From Paracoccaceae bacterium (GTDB lineage: Bacteria; Pseudomonadota; Alphaproteobacteria; Rhodobacterales; Rhodobacteraceae): a stretch of 64,000 bases of DNA. Location: the NCBI GenBank assembly GCA_022823605.1, contig JAJEHS010000006.1, positions 407,001 through 471,000 of the forward strand, given 5' to 3'. Position numbers and translations under genes: made by a program. Positions within the stretch are counted from its first letter, which is position 1. Each line of letters opens with the position of its first letter. Shown one piece after another: positions 27,363-36,627 of the stretch. Below the pieces are notes generated by a model. It made no database searches, was not told the origin of the DNA, and saw only the letters and a list, made by a program, of their open reading frames with translations.

Positions 27363-27839
27363 CTAAATAAGAAGAAAATGACCTGTACCCTGAGCAAACA
27401 TTCTGTTTCTATCATCCTGCCAGGCCTCTACCTGGACTGAAGCATATCTTCTTCCCATCCGGTATACCGTAGCCCTTGCAAATGAATCCAAGGGTTTACC
27501 ACTACGAAGATAATCCACATAAAAGGATATTGTTTTTGGTAATTCCAGACCCTGTTCACCGAGGATAGCGGATTTGGTTTCACATTGTGGACCCACTGAC
27601 AATATCTTCAGACACAAAGTAACCTTGGCCGTAATCTCTAGAAGCGAAGCTGTTGCTCCACCGTGTATAGCTGGTAGATCGTGATTACCTATAATTTGCT
27701 CGGTGAAGGGCAAGGCAACCGTTAGCTCATCATTAACAAAATCCAGCCTAATACCCAATAACTTCAAGTATGGAATACCCTCAAACACTTGTTTCTGGAG
27801 GATTTGTTCCTTGAAACTTTCTGTACCTGACTTGCTCAC
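27363..27839 (-). CDS. PaaI-type hotdog thioesterase (second of a pair)
   Basis: A 158-residue hotdog-fold protein of the PaaI/YigI type, expected to hydrolyse acyl-CoA. The motif region is AIHGGATASLLEITA, in which the usual active-site Asp after HGG is replaced by Glu in the LEITA helix (a common variant). A C-terminal FYVDYLRSGKPLDSFARATVYRMGRR strand pair completes the fold. Tandem with the next thioesterase (3-base gap) and with the MATE gene. Confidence 0.85.
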   Translation of the reverse strand: MSKSGTESFKEQILQKQVFEGIPYLKLLGIRLDFVNDELTVALPFTEQIIGNHDLPAIHGGATASLLEITAKVTLCLKILSVGPQCETKSAILGEQGLELPKTISFYVDYLRSGKPLDSFARATVYRMGRRYASVQVEAWQDDRNRMFAQGTGHFLLI

Positions 27840-27842
27840 AAC

Positions 27843-28265
27843 TCAATTCAACGTATAAGTTGCCAGTGCTGTTGCCACAGGTCTTTTTCTGTCTTCATCA
27901 AAGGCCATGACCCTAACAAACGCTACGGTTCGGGTTACATTGTAACATGTAGCTTCAGCTGTAATTCCCTGTCCAGGATTGGCTGGTCGCATATAGTCAA
28001 CCTTAAGATTCAAAGTGGCCATTGGGGGGTTAACCTCCGGATGAATCAATACGGCCAATCCACCGCATGTATCCATCAATGCCGTTACCACTCCGCCATC
28101 AATTACACCGGTCAAAGGATTACCTATTAACTGTAAATCATATGGGATCGTCATTACCGCTCTGCTCTCCCCAATTTCTTCTACCCTCATATTGAGGGCC
28201 TTGGAGAATGGAAGCCTTTGTATGAATTCATTGGCATCAGCTAGATTTGATGGAATTTGAAACAT
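27843..28265 (-). CDS. PaaI-type hotdog thioesterase (first of a pair)
   Basis: A 140-residue hotdog-fold acyl-CoA thioesterase-like protein. The active-site helix reads GVIDGGVVTALMDTCGG with the family Asp in LMDT, followed by TLNLKVDYMRPANPG and a C-terminal VAFVRVMAFDEDRKRPVATALATY. It is the first gene of the thioesterase-thioesterase-MATE run and is divergent from the metal exporter, sharing the 104-base region that carries the Fur-like box. Confidence 0.87.
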   Translation of the reverse strand: MFQIPSNLADANEFIQRLPFSKALNMRVEEIGESRAVMTIPYDLQLIGNPLTGVIDGGVVTALMDTCGGLAVLIHPEVNPPMATLNLKVDYMRPANPGQGITAEATCYNVTRTVAFVRVMAFDEDRKRPVATALATYTLN

Positions 28266-28343
28266 TCAGCAAATGTAAGTCAATTTTTTATTTTTATTAG
28301 TGATTACTTGATTAATAGGAATTGGTGCTTTAAATTGTTAGTT

Positions 28344-28362
28344 GATAATGATTCTCAATTGC
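28344..28362 (+). promoter_or_regulatory. Fur/Mur-like operator
   Basis: GATAATGATTCTCAATTGC matches the classical Fur-box consensus GATAATGATAATCATTATC at 14 of 19 positions by hand alignment. It is flanked by TTG...CAA in symmetry and lies just before the start of the 10-TM exporter. A Fur, Mur or Irr family repressor could bind here; which one cannot be read. Confidence 0.5.
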
Positions 28363-28369
28363 AAGTAAG

Positions 28370-29527
28370 ATGAATTTCACCAGACAAACACTTTACACCA
28401 ACCAGATTTCACTAGGCAGGTCCATCAGAACCCTGTTCCCTAGAGGAACACGGCGACCAGTTGTTGCCCTTTTGTTGATTTGCCTTGCCCTTTGGCCAGG
28501 TCAGCTCGGGCAGTTGACAAGGGAAATGATTGTTGATGCCTATACTCAGGTAAGTGTATTTGTAGCAGCAACATTGTTGTTAGTATACGGTTCCGAACGC
28601 CTACTGGGATTCAATATTGCAGAAATCTTGAAAAGCTCCAAAACCCTTGAAATCCCACTTGCTGCCCTTCTGGGAGCCATACCAGGTTGTGGTGGTGCAG
28701 TTGTCGTTGTGGCGGCCTATTCTTCTGGTCATGCAAGTTTCGGTGCAGTTGTTGCAACTCTGATCGCAACCATGGGGGATGCTGCCTTTCTTTTGATAGC
28801 TACCAGACCTGACGCTGCAGCGGTTGTGCTTCCCTTGTCATTTCTGGTTGCAGTCATTTTTGGCTGGATTGTTCATAAATGGGGACCATCATTCCAGAAT
28901 AGTGCGAACGAAATAAAATCTGACCTGATACCCAGAATTGGCAAGACCCAATGGACTCATGTAATTTATTTGGTCTGTATGATACCAGGCTTGATATTGG
29001 GTGTTTGTCAACTTTTCCAGGTTGATATTTATCAATCATTCGGGATTTTGCCTTTGGTTGTATCAATTCTAGGAACTTTTATCGGACTTTATATTTGGAC
29101 TTTTTCACCTGTTAAGGCGATGTCCAATCACAAGGACACTCCAGTTACCAGAATGTCCGTGGAAACAAGTTTCATATCTGTATGGGTTATAGGTGCCTAT
29201 CTGCTTTACGAATACATGGTTGCTTTCACACCCATAGATCTGAATGAAGTTTTCCAGATTGTAACCCCTCTCCTACCATTGGCAGGAGTATTGGTTGGTT
29301 TTATTCCCGGTTGTGGACCTCAAGTCCTCGTTACTGCCCTGTATATCAATGGCCTACTTCCCTTTGCTGCCTTAATGGGGAATGCCATTTCAAATGATGG
29401 GGATGCCTTGTTTCCCGCTATTGCCGTAAATCCCAAGGTTGCCTTTTGGGCAACAATCATTTCAGCAATACCGGCCCTCATTGTCGCTTATGGTTTTTAC
29501 TTTCTATTTCCCAATTTTTTGAATTGA
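28370..29527 (+). CDS. putative 10-TM heavy-metal or manganese exporter (ArsP_2 family)
   Basis: A 385-residue inner-membrane protein with about ten hydrophobic segments in two related halves. Each half carries the same Gly/Cys motif: AIPGCGGAVVV (first half) and FIPGCGPQVLV (second half), each followed by a GDA segment (MGDAAFLL; DGDALFPA). This internal duplication is the hallmark of the putative manganese/heavy-metal exporter family. It probably lowers cytoplasmic metal. A Fur-like box ends 7 bases before the ATG, in the position of an operator. No accessory gene follows. Confidence 0.82.
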   Translation: MNFTRQTLYTNQISLGRSIRTLFPRGTRRPVVALLLICLALWPGQLGQLTREMIVDAYTQVSVFVAATLLLVYGSERLLGFNIAEILKSSKTLEIPLAALLGAIPGCGGAVVVVAAYSSGHASFGAVVATLIATMGDAAFLLIATRPDAAAVVLPLSFLVAVIFGWIVHKWGPSFQNSANEIKSDLIPRIGKTQWTHVIYLVCMIPGLILGVCQLFQVDIYQSFGILPLVVSILGTFIGLYIWTFSPVKAMSNHKDTPVTRMSVETSFISVWVIGAYLLYEYMVAFTPIDLNEVFQIVTPLLPLAGVLVGFIPGCGPQVLVTALYINGLLPFAALMGNAISNDGDALFPAIAVNPKVAFWATIISAIPALIVAYGFYFLFPNFLN

Positions 29528-29546
29528 ATCTGCTCGTCAAGCAAGA

Positions 29547-29565
29547 TTGAAGTTCATAACTTCAA
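29547..29565 (+). repeat. perfect hairpin after the exporter gene
   Basis: TTGAAGTTCATAACTTCAA is a perfect 8-bp stem with a 3-base loop, 20 bases after the exporter stop. It could end the transcript, but no T tract follows directly. The rest of the 211-base gap to the GST gene shows nothing clear. Confidence 0.45.
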
Positions 29566-29738
29566 CAAAACCAACTATTCAAAAATTTTTTAACCCGACC
29601 AAGTAAATTGATTGGCATGAATGAATCCTACTTGTAGTTTTTTTGGTGCAAAATCCTGTTTGAATTATTGTAATTCGCCAATGAAAAATTAGTTTTTTTC
29701 TAACCTAATCGGCACTTTGTCAAACCAAGGATTTCAGC

Positions 29739-30377
29739 ATGGAAAATAGTGGCAGACCTCTAGAATTATATTGTTTTGGCGAGAGTGGAAATTCCTACAA
29801 GGCTGCATTGACCATGGAACTTGCGGAAGTGGCTTGGATACCTGTTTTTGTTGATTTTTTCAATGGTGAAACCAGAACACCAGAATATAGGCAACTCAAC
29901 ACCATGGGCGAGGCTCCCGTCCTGGTTGCTGGTGACAAGAAATTGTCCCAATCAGGTGCAATTCAGCAGTATCTGGTTTCAAAAACAGGTAAATTTGGTG
30001 GCAACACTCCTGACCAGAAACTGGAGGTATTACGATGGGTTTTGTGGGATAATCACAAGATGTCATCGGTGGCTGGGACAACCAGGTTTCTTGCCAATTT
30101 TCTTCCCGAGGAAAAAAGACCTGCGGAAGTAATCGATTGGCATAAAGGTCGTTTAAGGGGTTCATTGAAAGTTTTGGAACAAAGATTGAGCGGAAGTGAA
30201 TGGCTTGTGGGTGAACACATTACCATCGCCGATATTGCATGTTGCGGTTATCTCTTTTATCCAGAACCCTTTGGCTTTGAACGAAATGAATGGCCAAGCA
30301 TTGATCGGTGGTTAACAGATATCTCCAGCCAGAATGGGTGGAAACATCCTTATGATTTGATGCCCAGAAATCGCTGA
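29739..30377 (+). CDS. glutathione S-transferase family protein
   Basis: A 212-residue cytosolic GST. The N-terminal thioredoxin-like domain shows LYCFGESGNSYKAALTMELA and the cis-Pro of GEAPVLVAGDKKLSQSGAIQQYL, which binds glutathione. The all-alpha C-terminal domain contains the N-capping box EHITIADIACCGYL. Cys is absent at the usual catalytic position; Ser in GESGNS may serve. It lies upstream of the beta-oxidation genes on the same strand, 49 bases before the thiolase start, so it could be co-transcribed with them. Confidence 0.88.
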   Translation: MENSGRPLELYCFGESGNSYKAALTMELAEVAWIPVFVDFFNGETRTPEYRQLNTMGEAPVLVAGDKKLSQSGAIQQYLVSKTGKFGGNTPDQKLEVLRWVLWDNHKMSSVAGTTRFLANFLPEEKRPAEVIDWHKGRLRGSLKVLEQRLSGSEWLVGEHITIADIACCGYLFYPEPFGFERNEWPSIDRWLTDISSQNGWKHPYDLMPRNR

Positions 30378-30426
30378 TCAAATACATTTAACTATTAATC
30401 ACTCACTACATTTGGAATTTAGAACT

Positions 30427-31635
30427 ATGGAAGCCTTTATTTATGACTCTGTCAGAACTCCTAGGGGTAAAGGAAAAAAGGATGGTTCTCTGCACGAGAT
30501 CACTTCAGTATGGTTGTCTTCTTTCATTCTGAACAAACTCCTGGAGCGAGCCGATATCGATCCCAAGACAATTGATGACCTGATTTGGGGGAATGTAACT
30601 CAGGTCGGTGAACAGGGAGGGTGTCTGGCCAGATCCGCGGTTTTGTATTCCAACCTTGATGACAACATACCCGGCCTAGCAATCAATCGTTTCTGTGCGA
30701 GCGGACTGGAAGCTGTCAATCTTGCTGCAAACCAGATCAGGGGTAATGCTGGAACTGGCTATATTGCAGGAGGTGTTGAAATGCTTAGTCGTGTTCCAAT
30801 GGGATCGGATGGTGCAGCCATGTTGGTGGATCCAACCATTGCGATGAATCATTCCATAATACCCCAAGGTGTTTCAGCCGATTTGATAGCTACAAAATAC
30901 GGCTTCTCAAGATTGGATTGTGATCAGTATGCAGTAGAATCTCAAAGGCGAGCAGAAATTGCCTGGAAAGAAAAGCGTTTTGATAAATCCGTGATACCTG
31001 TTGTTGATGATATTGGGGCAACACTATTGGAAATGGATGAACATATACGCCCTGATACTGATTTGGCTGTACTTGAAGGTCTCAATCCATCATTTCAACA
31101 AATGGGTGAGGTAATGCCCGGATTTGACAAGGTGGCATTATTGAAATACCCGGAACTGGAGAAAATCAATCATGTTCACCATGCCGGGAATTCTTCAGGA
31201 ATTGTAGATGGGGCTGCGGCCCTTTTGATCGGTTCCAGGGAATTCGGAGAAATCAATGATTTGATCCCCCGAGCCAGAATAGTTACAACCGCTAAATCAG
31301 GTTCTGACCCCACAATTATGCTTACTGGTCCAATACCAGCTAGTGAAAAGGCTTTGAAGCAGGCTTCGCTTAATATCAGTGACATTGATCTGTTTGAAGT
31401 CAACGAAGCTTTTTCTTCTGTTCCATTAAGGTTTATTCAGCATTACGGCATTGATCCGGAAATGGTCAATGTCAATGGGGGAGCTATTGCCATGGGACAT
31501 CCGCTTGGCGCAACCGGAGCGATAATCCTTGGAACCCTGCTGGATGAACTTGAACGAACTAATAAAACCCTTGGCCTTGCTACATTATGTGTTGCCGGTG
31601 GAATGGGTGTTACCACAATAATTGAGAATCTTTAG
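30427..31635 (+). CDS. fadA: acetyl-CoA C-acyltransferase (thiolase, FadA-type)
   Basis: A 402-residue thiolase that cleaves 3-ketoacyl-CoA in the last step of beta-oxidation. The acyl-accepting Cys90 is in NRFCASGLEAVNLA, and the His and second Cys motifs are GGAIAMGHPLGATGA and LCVAGGMGVT. The start at 30427 (MEAFIYDSVRTPRGKGK) matches the family better than the upstream ATG at 30412. Followed after 12 bases by the FadB-type gene: a fadA-fadB pair. Confidence 0.94.
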   Translation: MEAFIYDSVRTPRGKGKKDGSLHEITSVWLSSFILNKLLERADIDPKTIDDLIWGNVTQVGEQGGCLARSAVLYSNLDDNIPGLAINRFCASGLEAVNLAANQIRGNAGTGYIAGGVEMLSRVPMGSDGAAMLVDPTIAMNHSIIPQGVSADLIATKYGFSRLDCDQYAVESQRRAEIAWKEKRFDKSVIPVVDDIGATLLEMDEHIRPDTDLAVLEGLNPSFQQMGEVMPGFDKVALLKYPELEKINHVHHAGNSSGIVDGAAALLIGSREFGEINDLIPRARIVTTAKSGSDPTIMLTGPIPASEKALKQASLNISDIDLFEVNEAFSSVPLRFIQHYGIDPEMVNVNGGAIAMGHPLGATGAIILGTLLDELERTNKTLGLATLCVAGGMGVTTIIENL

Positions 31636-31647
31636 GAACATTGTCAG

Positions 31648-33816
31648 ATGGCCGATTTTTATTTTGATATAGACCAATCAGGGGTTGCCACCATTACCTG
31701 GGATTGCCCGGATAAATTTATGAACCTCATGTCCTGGGAGGGTTTCAACGAACTCGATACCTTAATGAACCAGGCCATAAATGATCCCAAGGTAAAGGGG
31801 ATTGTACTGGCCAGTGGGAAAGACACGTTCACGGGTGGGATGGATCTCAAGGTATTGGGATCCATGAAGCAGAATTCATCCACTGATCTTGATGTATTCA
31901 ACGGGGTAATGACCATCCACCGCATTTTGCGAAATATCGAACTGGCTGGGGGTGATCCAAATACCGGCAAAGCAGGTAAACCGGTGGCCATAGCATTGAA
32001 TGGAACCTCCGTCGGGATCGGTTATGAAATTGCCATCAGCACTCATAGAATAATATGTGCAGATAACCCCAAAGCTAGCATCGGATTGCCAGAGATACTC
32101 GTAGGTATTTTTCCTGGAGGCGGTGGAACGACAAGGCTTGCCAGAAGATTGGGGATATTGGCTGCCGCGCCTTTTATCCTGAAAGGAAAGACTCCCAAAC
32201 CGAAAGATGCTTTGAATGCCGGGTTGGTTGATGAGGTAGTACCACCCGAGCTATTGCTCTCAAGAGCAAAGGAATGGGTACTTAACGCCACCCCGGACGA
32301 TATAATCAAACCCTGGGATAAGAAAGGGTTCAAAATACCGGGAGGCAGCCCTTATGATAGGCAGGGATTCCTGAATTTTGCCGGAGCCAGCGCCTTGATT
32401 GCAGGTGAAACACAATGTCTCTATCCAGCCGCACAAGCAGCAATTTCCACGATTTACGAAGGGATGATGCTGCCATTTGACCAGGCTATCAGGAATGAAG
32501 CCAAATGGTTTACAAAGGTATTGGTAAACCCGTCTTCCTCAGCGATGATAAATACCCTGTTTGTCAATAAGAAACTATTGGAAAAAGGCCATCGCAGACC
32601 CAAGGATGTACCTAAGCTGAATCTACTAAGTCTGGGAGTCATTGGTGCAGGCATGATGGGATCGGGAATTGCCCAGGTCGCTGCACAATCAGGATTAAGT
32701 GTATTCCTTGTCGATAAGGATGAAACGGCCCTTGAAAAAGGGAAATTGAAGATTCAGAGCATCTTGGAAAAGGATGTAGCAAGAGGACGAATGTCAACTG
32801 AGAAGGCGCAATCAACAATTGAGCAGATAAACTTTTCAACAGATCTGAGTGCATTGCGTGATTGCAAATTTGTAATTGAGGCTGTTTTTGAAGATCCCGA
32901 CATCAAGGCAAATATATTCAAACAGGTATCGGATATAGTTTCGGATGACTGCCTGATTGCCTCCAATACTTCTACCTTGCCGATTTCCGATTTGTCAAAA
33001 TCCGTCTCAAAACCGGAACGCTTTGTTGGAATTCACTTCTTCAGTCCTGTTCAAAGAATGGCACTGGTAGAAATTATAAAGAGCCGGCAAACCAATGATC
33101 AATCGGTATCGCAGGCTTTTGACCTCGTGCGAAAGTTACGCAAAACACCCATCATTGTTAATGATTCCCGCTTCTTTTATGCCAACAGATGCATTATTCC
33201 CTATATCAATGAGGGCGTGTCCATGGTGGGTGAAGGATATCATCCCGCATTAATTGAAAATGCGGCCAAGCAGATTGGAATGCCCTTGGGGCCACTCCAG
33301 CTTATTGATGAAACTTCACTCGAATTGGCAGTTCATATTGCCACTGCCTCCAGAGAGGCCTTGGGTGATGATTATATGGAGAATGATGCTGATCGAGTGG
33401 TATTCAAGCTGGCTGGTATTGGCCGGTTGGGCCGTAAATCCAATGCCGGGTTTTACGAATATGATTCGAAGGGCAAAAGGCTTGGTTTATGGAAAGGTAT
33501 CGACAATCTCTTTCCTCCTTCATCAGAACAACCTTCGGTAACCACGATAAAAGACAGGCTACTGGTCATTCAGGTCGTGGAAGCCATCAAGACTCTTCAA
33601 GAGGATGTACTGGTTGATGTAAGGGAAGGTGATGTTGGGGCTATTTTCGGCTGGGGTTTTGCACCTTGGTCAGGTGGGCCCTTTGCATGGGTGGATACCC
33701 AGGGTATCGATCAAACCATTACCCTTTGTTCATCACTGAAAAACCAATTTGGCAAGCGGTTTGAACCCCCTGCCCTGCTACAGGAAATGAAGCAGAACAA
33801 GCGAACTTTCTACTAA
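31648..33816 (+). CDS. fadB: enoyl-CoA hydratase / 3-hydroxyacyl-CoA dehydrogenase (FadB/FadJ-type)
   Basis: A 722-residue bifunctional enzyme. Residues about 1-210 are a crotonase domain (LASGKDTFTGGMDL and the GLPEILVGIFPGGGGTTRLAR region with catalytic Glu). From about 325 the NAD-binding dehydrogenase follows (LGVIGAGMMGSGIAQVAA, then SNTSTLPISDL and HFFSPVQRM with catalytic His). Two C-terminal helical domains end the protein (FGWGFAPWSGGPFAWVD). It performs hydration and oxidation of acyl-CoA and partners with the adjacent thiolase as the trifunctional complex. Confidence 0.95.
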   Translation: MADFYFDIDQSGVATITWDCPDKFMNLMSWEGFNELDTLMNQAINDPKVKGIVLASGKDTFTGGMDLKVLGSMKQNSSTDLDVFNGVMTIHRILRNIELAGGDPNTGKAGKPVAIALNGTSVGIGYEIAISTHRIICADNPKASIGLPEILVGIFPGGGGTTRLARRLGILAAAPFILKGKTPKPKDALNAGLVDEVVPPELLLSRAKEWVLNATPDDIIKPWDKKGFKIPGGSPYDRQGFLNFAGASALIAGETQCLYPAAQAAISTIYEGMMLPFDQAIRNEAKWFTKVLVNPSSSAMINTLFVNKKLLEKGHRRPKDVPKLNLLSLGVIGAGMMGSGIAQVAAQSGLSVFLVDKDETALEKGKLKIQSILEKDVARGRMSTEKAQSTIEQINFSTDLSALRDCKFVIEAVFEDPDIKANIFKQVSDIVSDDCLIASNTSTLPISDLSKSVSKPERFVGIHFFSPVQRMALVEIIKSRQTNDQSVSQAFDLVRKLRKTPIIVNDSRFFYANRCIIPYINEGVSMVGEGYHPALIENAAKQIGMPLGPLQLIDETSLELAVHIATASREALGDDYMENDADRVVFKLAGIGRLGRKSNAGFYEYDSKGKRLGLWKGIDNLFPPSSEQPSVTTIKDRLLVIQVVEAIKTLQEDVLVDVREGDVGAIFGWGFAPWSGGPFAWVDTQGIDQTITLCSSLKNQFGKRFEPPALLQEMKQNKRTFY

Positions 33817-33828
33817 CCCAAGTATGAT

Positions 33829-33849
33829 CCTGTAGGGAAATTCTACGGG
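33829..33849 (+). terminator. possible hairpin after fadB
   Basis: CCTGTAG and CTACGGG form a 7-bp stem (one G-T pair) around a 7-base loop, 12 bases after the stop codon. No T tract follows, so termination is unproven. Confidence 0.3.
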
Positions 33850-33918
33850 TGGGAAAAAGTTGAAATCCTGCTATAGTCATGTTCAGGACTAATTTATGTA
33901 ATTGTTTGTGAGGAAATT

Positions 33919-35550
33919 ATGGGATGGTTGGAAGATGAAAGCGGTTTGGAGCGCTGCGAAGCAAATTTTGTACCTTTAACCCCACTTTCTCATCTCAATC
34001 GGGCAAAAAATGTTTATCCTGATCGTGAAGCCCTGGTTTACGGTTCCCGTCGATATAATTATTCACAATATGCCGAAAGGATTTCCCGTCTTGCCTCTGG
34101 ATTGAGCCGATTGGGTATCAATCCCGGTGATGTGGTATCAACCATCCTGCCGAATACGATACCCCAAGTGGAGGCACATTTTGGTGTACCAGCCTGTGGT
34201 GCCGTATTGAATACAATTAATGTCAGGCTGGACAAAGGTACCATTGAATACATCCTTGGACATGCCAATCCGAAATTGATTATTGTGGATAGTCAATTTC
34301 TTCCCTTGCTGGAGGAGGCAATCAATGAAAATAGCAATAAAGCCCCTATAATCATCGAGGCACATGACGAGTTGTCCGAATATGAGGCAAATTCCGAATA
34401 CATGGGGTATGAGGAGTTGGTCGCTTCGGGCAATCCAGACTTCGAATGGAATTTTCCCGATGATGAATGGGAAAGCATTTCACTGAATTATACTTCAGGA
34501 ACAACAGGCAAGCCGAAAGGAGTGGTTTACCAGCATCGTGGAGCTTACCTGATGACCATGGGAACAGTTGTCAGTTGGCGATTGACCCTGTTTCCAAAAT
34601 TCCTCGCAATTGTTCCATTGTTTCATTGCAATGGCTGGAATCATTCCTGGATGATGCCTCTCCTTGGTGGAACTGTATTCTGTTGCCGTGATATTACCGC
34701 GAAATACATCTTTGATATGATTGCCGACGAAGGTATTTCCCATTTGGGTGGCGCACCGATCGTATTGAACATGCTTGCCAATGCCCCCGAGAAAGAAAGA
34801 AGAAAAATCAAGCATAAGGTGGAAGTCTTCACGGCAGGTGCACCTCCAGCCCCCGCTACATTGCAGGCTTTTGAATCCCTGAATTTTAATGTAACACAGG
34901 TTTATGGCTTGACTGAAACCTTCGGTCATATAACCGAATGTGTTTGGCAAGATAGTGAATGGGAGAAATTGAATCCTGATCAGAAGGCCGAAATCAAGGC
35001 AAGGCAGGGCGTGGCCTTTCCACACATGGAGTATGTCGAGGTCTTGCATCCTGAAACCAAAACTCCCGTGCCCAATGATGGGCATACGACTGGAGAAATT
35101 TTCATTCGTGGCAATTCTGTCATGAAGGGATATTATCGTGATCCAAAAGCAACAAGGAATTCCTTTGATGGAGGTAAATTTGCCTCTGGTGATATAGCCG
35201 TTCAATTTCCGGACAGTTACATTCAAATTACCGACCGGGCAAAGGATATAATCATTTCCGGTGGAGAGAATGTTTCCTCGGTTGAGGTTGAAGGGATTAT
35301 CATGAAACACCCTTCGGTTCTTCTTTGTGCCGTGGTCGCCAAGCCTGATCCCAAGTGGGGTGAAGTACCATTTGCATTTGTTGAGTTGAAGCCAGATGAA
35401 AATCCCACTTCAGATGAAATAATTGATTTCTGTCGTGAGCATCTGGCCGGATTTAAAACTCCGAAGGGAGTAAGTTTTGGTGAACTCCCGAAAACGGCCA
35501 CTGGCAAAATCCAAAAGTTTCAATTGCGTGCGCAACTGAAAGAAGCATAA
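33919..35550 (+). CDS. acyl-CoA synthetase (AMP-binding, medium-chain / DmdB-like group)
   Basis: A 543-residue ANL ligase. Motifs: LNYTSGTTGKPKGVVYQHRG, VYGLTETFGH, the FASGDIAVQFPDSYIQITDRAKD hinge, SGGENVSSVEVE, and the C-terminal catalytic Lys in PKTATGKIQK. The short form and the opening VPLTPLSHLNRAKNVYPDREAL place it with medium-chain or methylmercaptopropionate (DmdB-type) ligases; sequence reading alone cannot separate these. It lies 102 bases after fadB, and a substrate-activating ligase fits the beta-oxidation context. Confidence 0.9.
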   Translation: MGWLEDESGLERCEANFVPLTPLSHLNRAKNVYPDREALVYGSRRYNYSQYAERISRLASGLSRLGINPGDVVSTILPNTIPQVEAHFGVPACGAVLNTINVRLDKGTIEYILGHANPKLIIVDSQFLPLLEEAINENSNKAPIIIEAHDELSEYEANSEYMGYEELVASGNPDFEWNFPDDEWESISLNYTSGTTGKPKGVVYQHRGAYLMTMGTVVSWRLTLFPKFLAIVPLFHCNGWNHSWMMPLLGGTVFCCRDITAKYIFDMIADEGISHLGGAPIVLNMLANAPEKERRKIKHKVEVFTAGAPPAPATLQAFESLNFNVTQVYGLTETFGHITECVWQDSEWEKLNPDQKAEIKARQGVAFPHMEYVEVLHPETKTPVPNDGHTTGEIFIRGNSVMKGYYRDPKATRNSFDGGKFASGDIAVQFPDSYIQITDRAKDIIISGGENVSSVEVEGIIMKHPSVLLCAVVAKPDPKWGEVPFAFVELKPDENPTSDEIIDFCREHLAGFKTPKGVSFGELPKTATGKIQKFQLRAQLKEA

Positions 35551-35602
35551 GTGGTATACGTTTAACTTGGCATATCTCAGGATTGAATAGGACTGGATTC
35601 AA

Positions 35603-36625
35603 ATGATTGCTTTCCCGGGCTATGTAATCCTTGAGTGTGAAGGATTATGGCAATCGCCAGAAACCACGACAAAACAATCGGTCATTGTCAAATACGGCAG
35701 TCATACATTGACCTTTCTGTCTTCCGACGGAACGGGAACAGTACTGAGACATTGGTCATTGGATACCATAATCGAGCAACCTCCCAGCGAATACTATTAC
35801 TGCTTTTCTCCAGATTCATCTGGAAATGAATTCATACTGATCAATGATGACCTGATGGTAAATGCCATCAGGGACCTTGTACAGGTGGAAGGTCAAGCTG
35901 TCGAAAAACCCAGGGGTAATTTCTGGAAATTCTTTGGTAAATTCATTGCCTTCGTCCTGGTGATGGTCGGAATTACATACTATTACTCAGATTACATCGG
36001 ACAGAATATCGCCCGAGCCATTGTTGGACCCAAGCGGGCGGAAATCGGTGAAACCATTTACGCAAATATTCTTGAACTTGGAAATAGCGAATGTTTGGTT
36101 GACGATACAATTGTGGATAAATTCGAAAACCGTCTTTTTCCTGAAACCAACTATGAAATCAGGCTTGTTTCAGGAGGGATACCTAGTGCAACGGTTTTGC
36201 CCGGTGGTATTGTTGTAATTAATGGTGCACAATTCAATCTATATGATGACAAGCCAGAAGTTTTTGCGGGTTATTTGCTTCTGGCTAATGAAAGGATCAA
36301 GATCAAGGATTCACTCATTGATTTCATGGAAACTGCCGGATTGCTGACCTCGCTCAGATTATTGTTGGGAAGAGAAATTTCACCCTACATTTATCAAGAA
36401 TTTGCTACTGAACTTGCAAAACCATCAACAATCTATGTTCCCGAAGATATTCTGTACCGGAAGTTTCTGGAAAAAGGCATACCTCCCGAGCCATTTTCAA
36501 TATTTCTTTTATCCGAAGGCATGGATCCGGAACTGTTCACCGATGAGAATACTCTTCTTGACGGTATCACGCAACAACTGCTGGAAGACACTGAGTGGAT
36601 CGAACTGCAAAATTCCTGTAACTGA
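35603..36625 (+). CDS. membrane-anchored M48-like protein without the zinc motif
   Basis: A 340-residue protein. The N-terminal domain (about 1-100) is soluble, a single transmembrane helix follows (about 112-128, FIAFVLVMVGITYYYSDYI), and the C-terminal part resembles an M48 peptidase. The SATVLPGGIVVINGAQFNL strand corresponds to the M48 segment before the active site. Where HEXXH is expected the sequence reads FAGYLLLANERIKIKD, so metal ligands are gone and it is probably not a protease. I know similar degenerate proteins only loosely from Rhodobacterales. Convergent with lolD (2-base gap). Confidence 0.65.
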   Translation: MIAFPGYVILECEGLWQSPETTTKQSVIVKYGSHTLTFLSSDGTGTVLRHWSLDTIIEQPPSEYYYCFSPDSSGNEFILINDDLMVNAIRDLVQVEGQAVEKPRGNFWKFFGKFIAFVLVMVGITYYYSDYIGQNIARAIVGPKRAEIGETIYANILELGNSECLVDDTIVDKFENRLFPETNYEIRLVSGGIPSATVLPGGIVVINGAQFNLYDDKPEVFAGYLLLANERIKIKDSLIDFMETAGLLTSLRLLLGREISPYIYQEFATELAKPSTIYVPEDILYRKFLEKGIPPEPFSIFLLSEGMDPELFTDENTLLDGITQQLLEDTEWIELQNSCN

Positions 36626-36627
36626 AT

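Noticed and set aside
34495-35310. A 271-codon minus-strand open frame
   Set aside because: It is antisense to the acyl-CoA synthetase, whose motifs are intact; the antisense translation has no recognisable features.
33919-35550. Naming the ligase dmdB (DMSP demethylation pathway)
   Set aside because: It resembles that group, but medium-chain acyl-CoA ligases look alike and no dmdA, dmdC or dmdD lies nearby.
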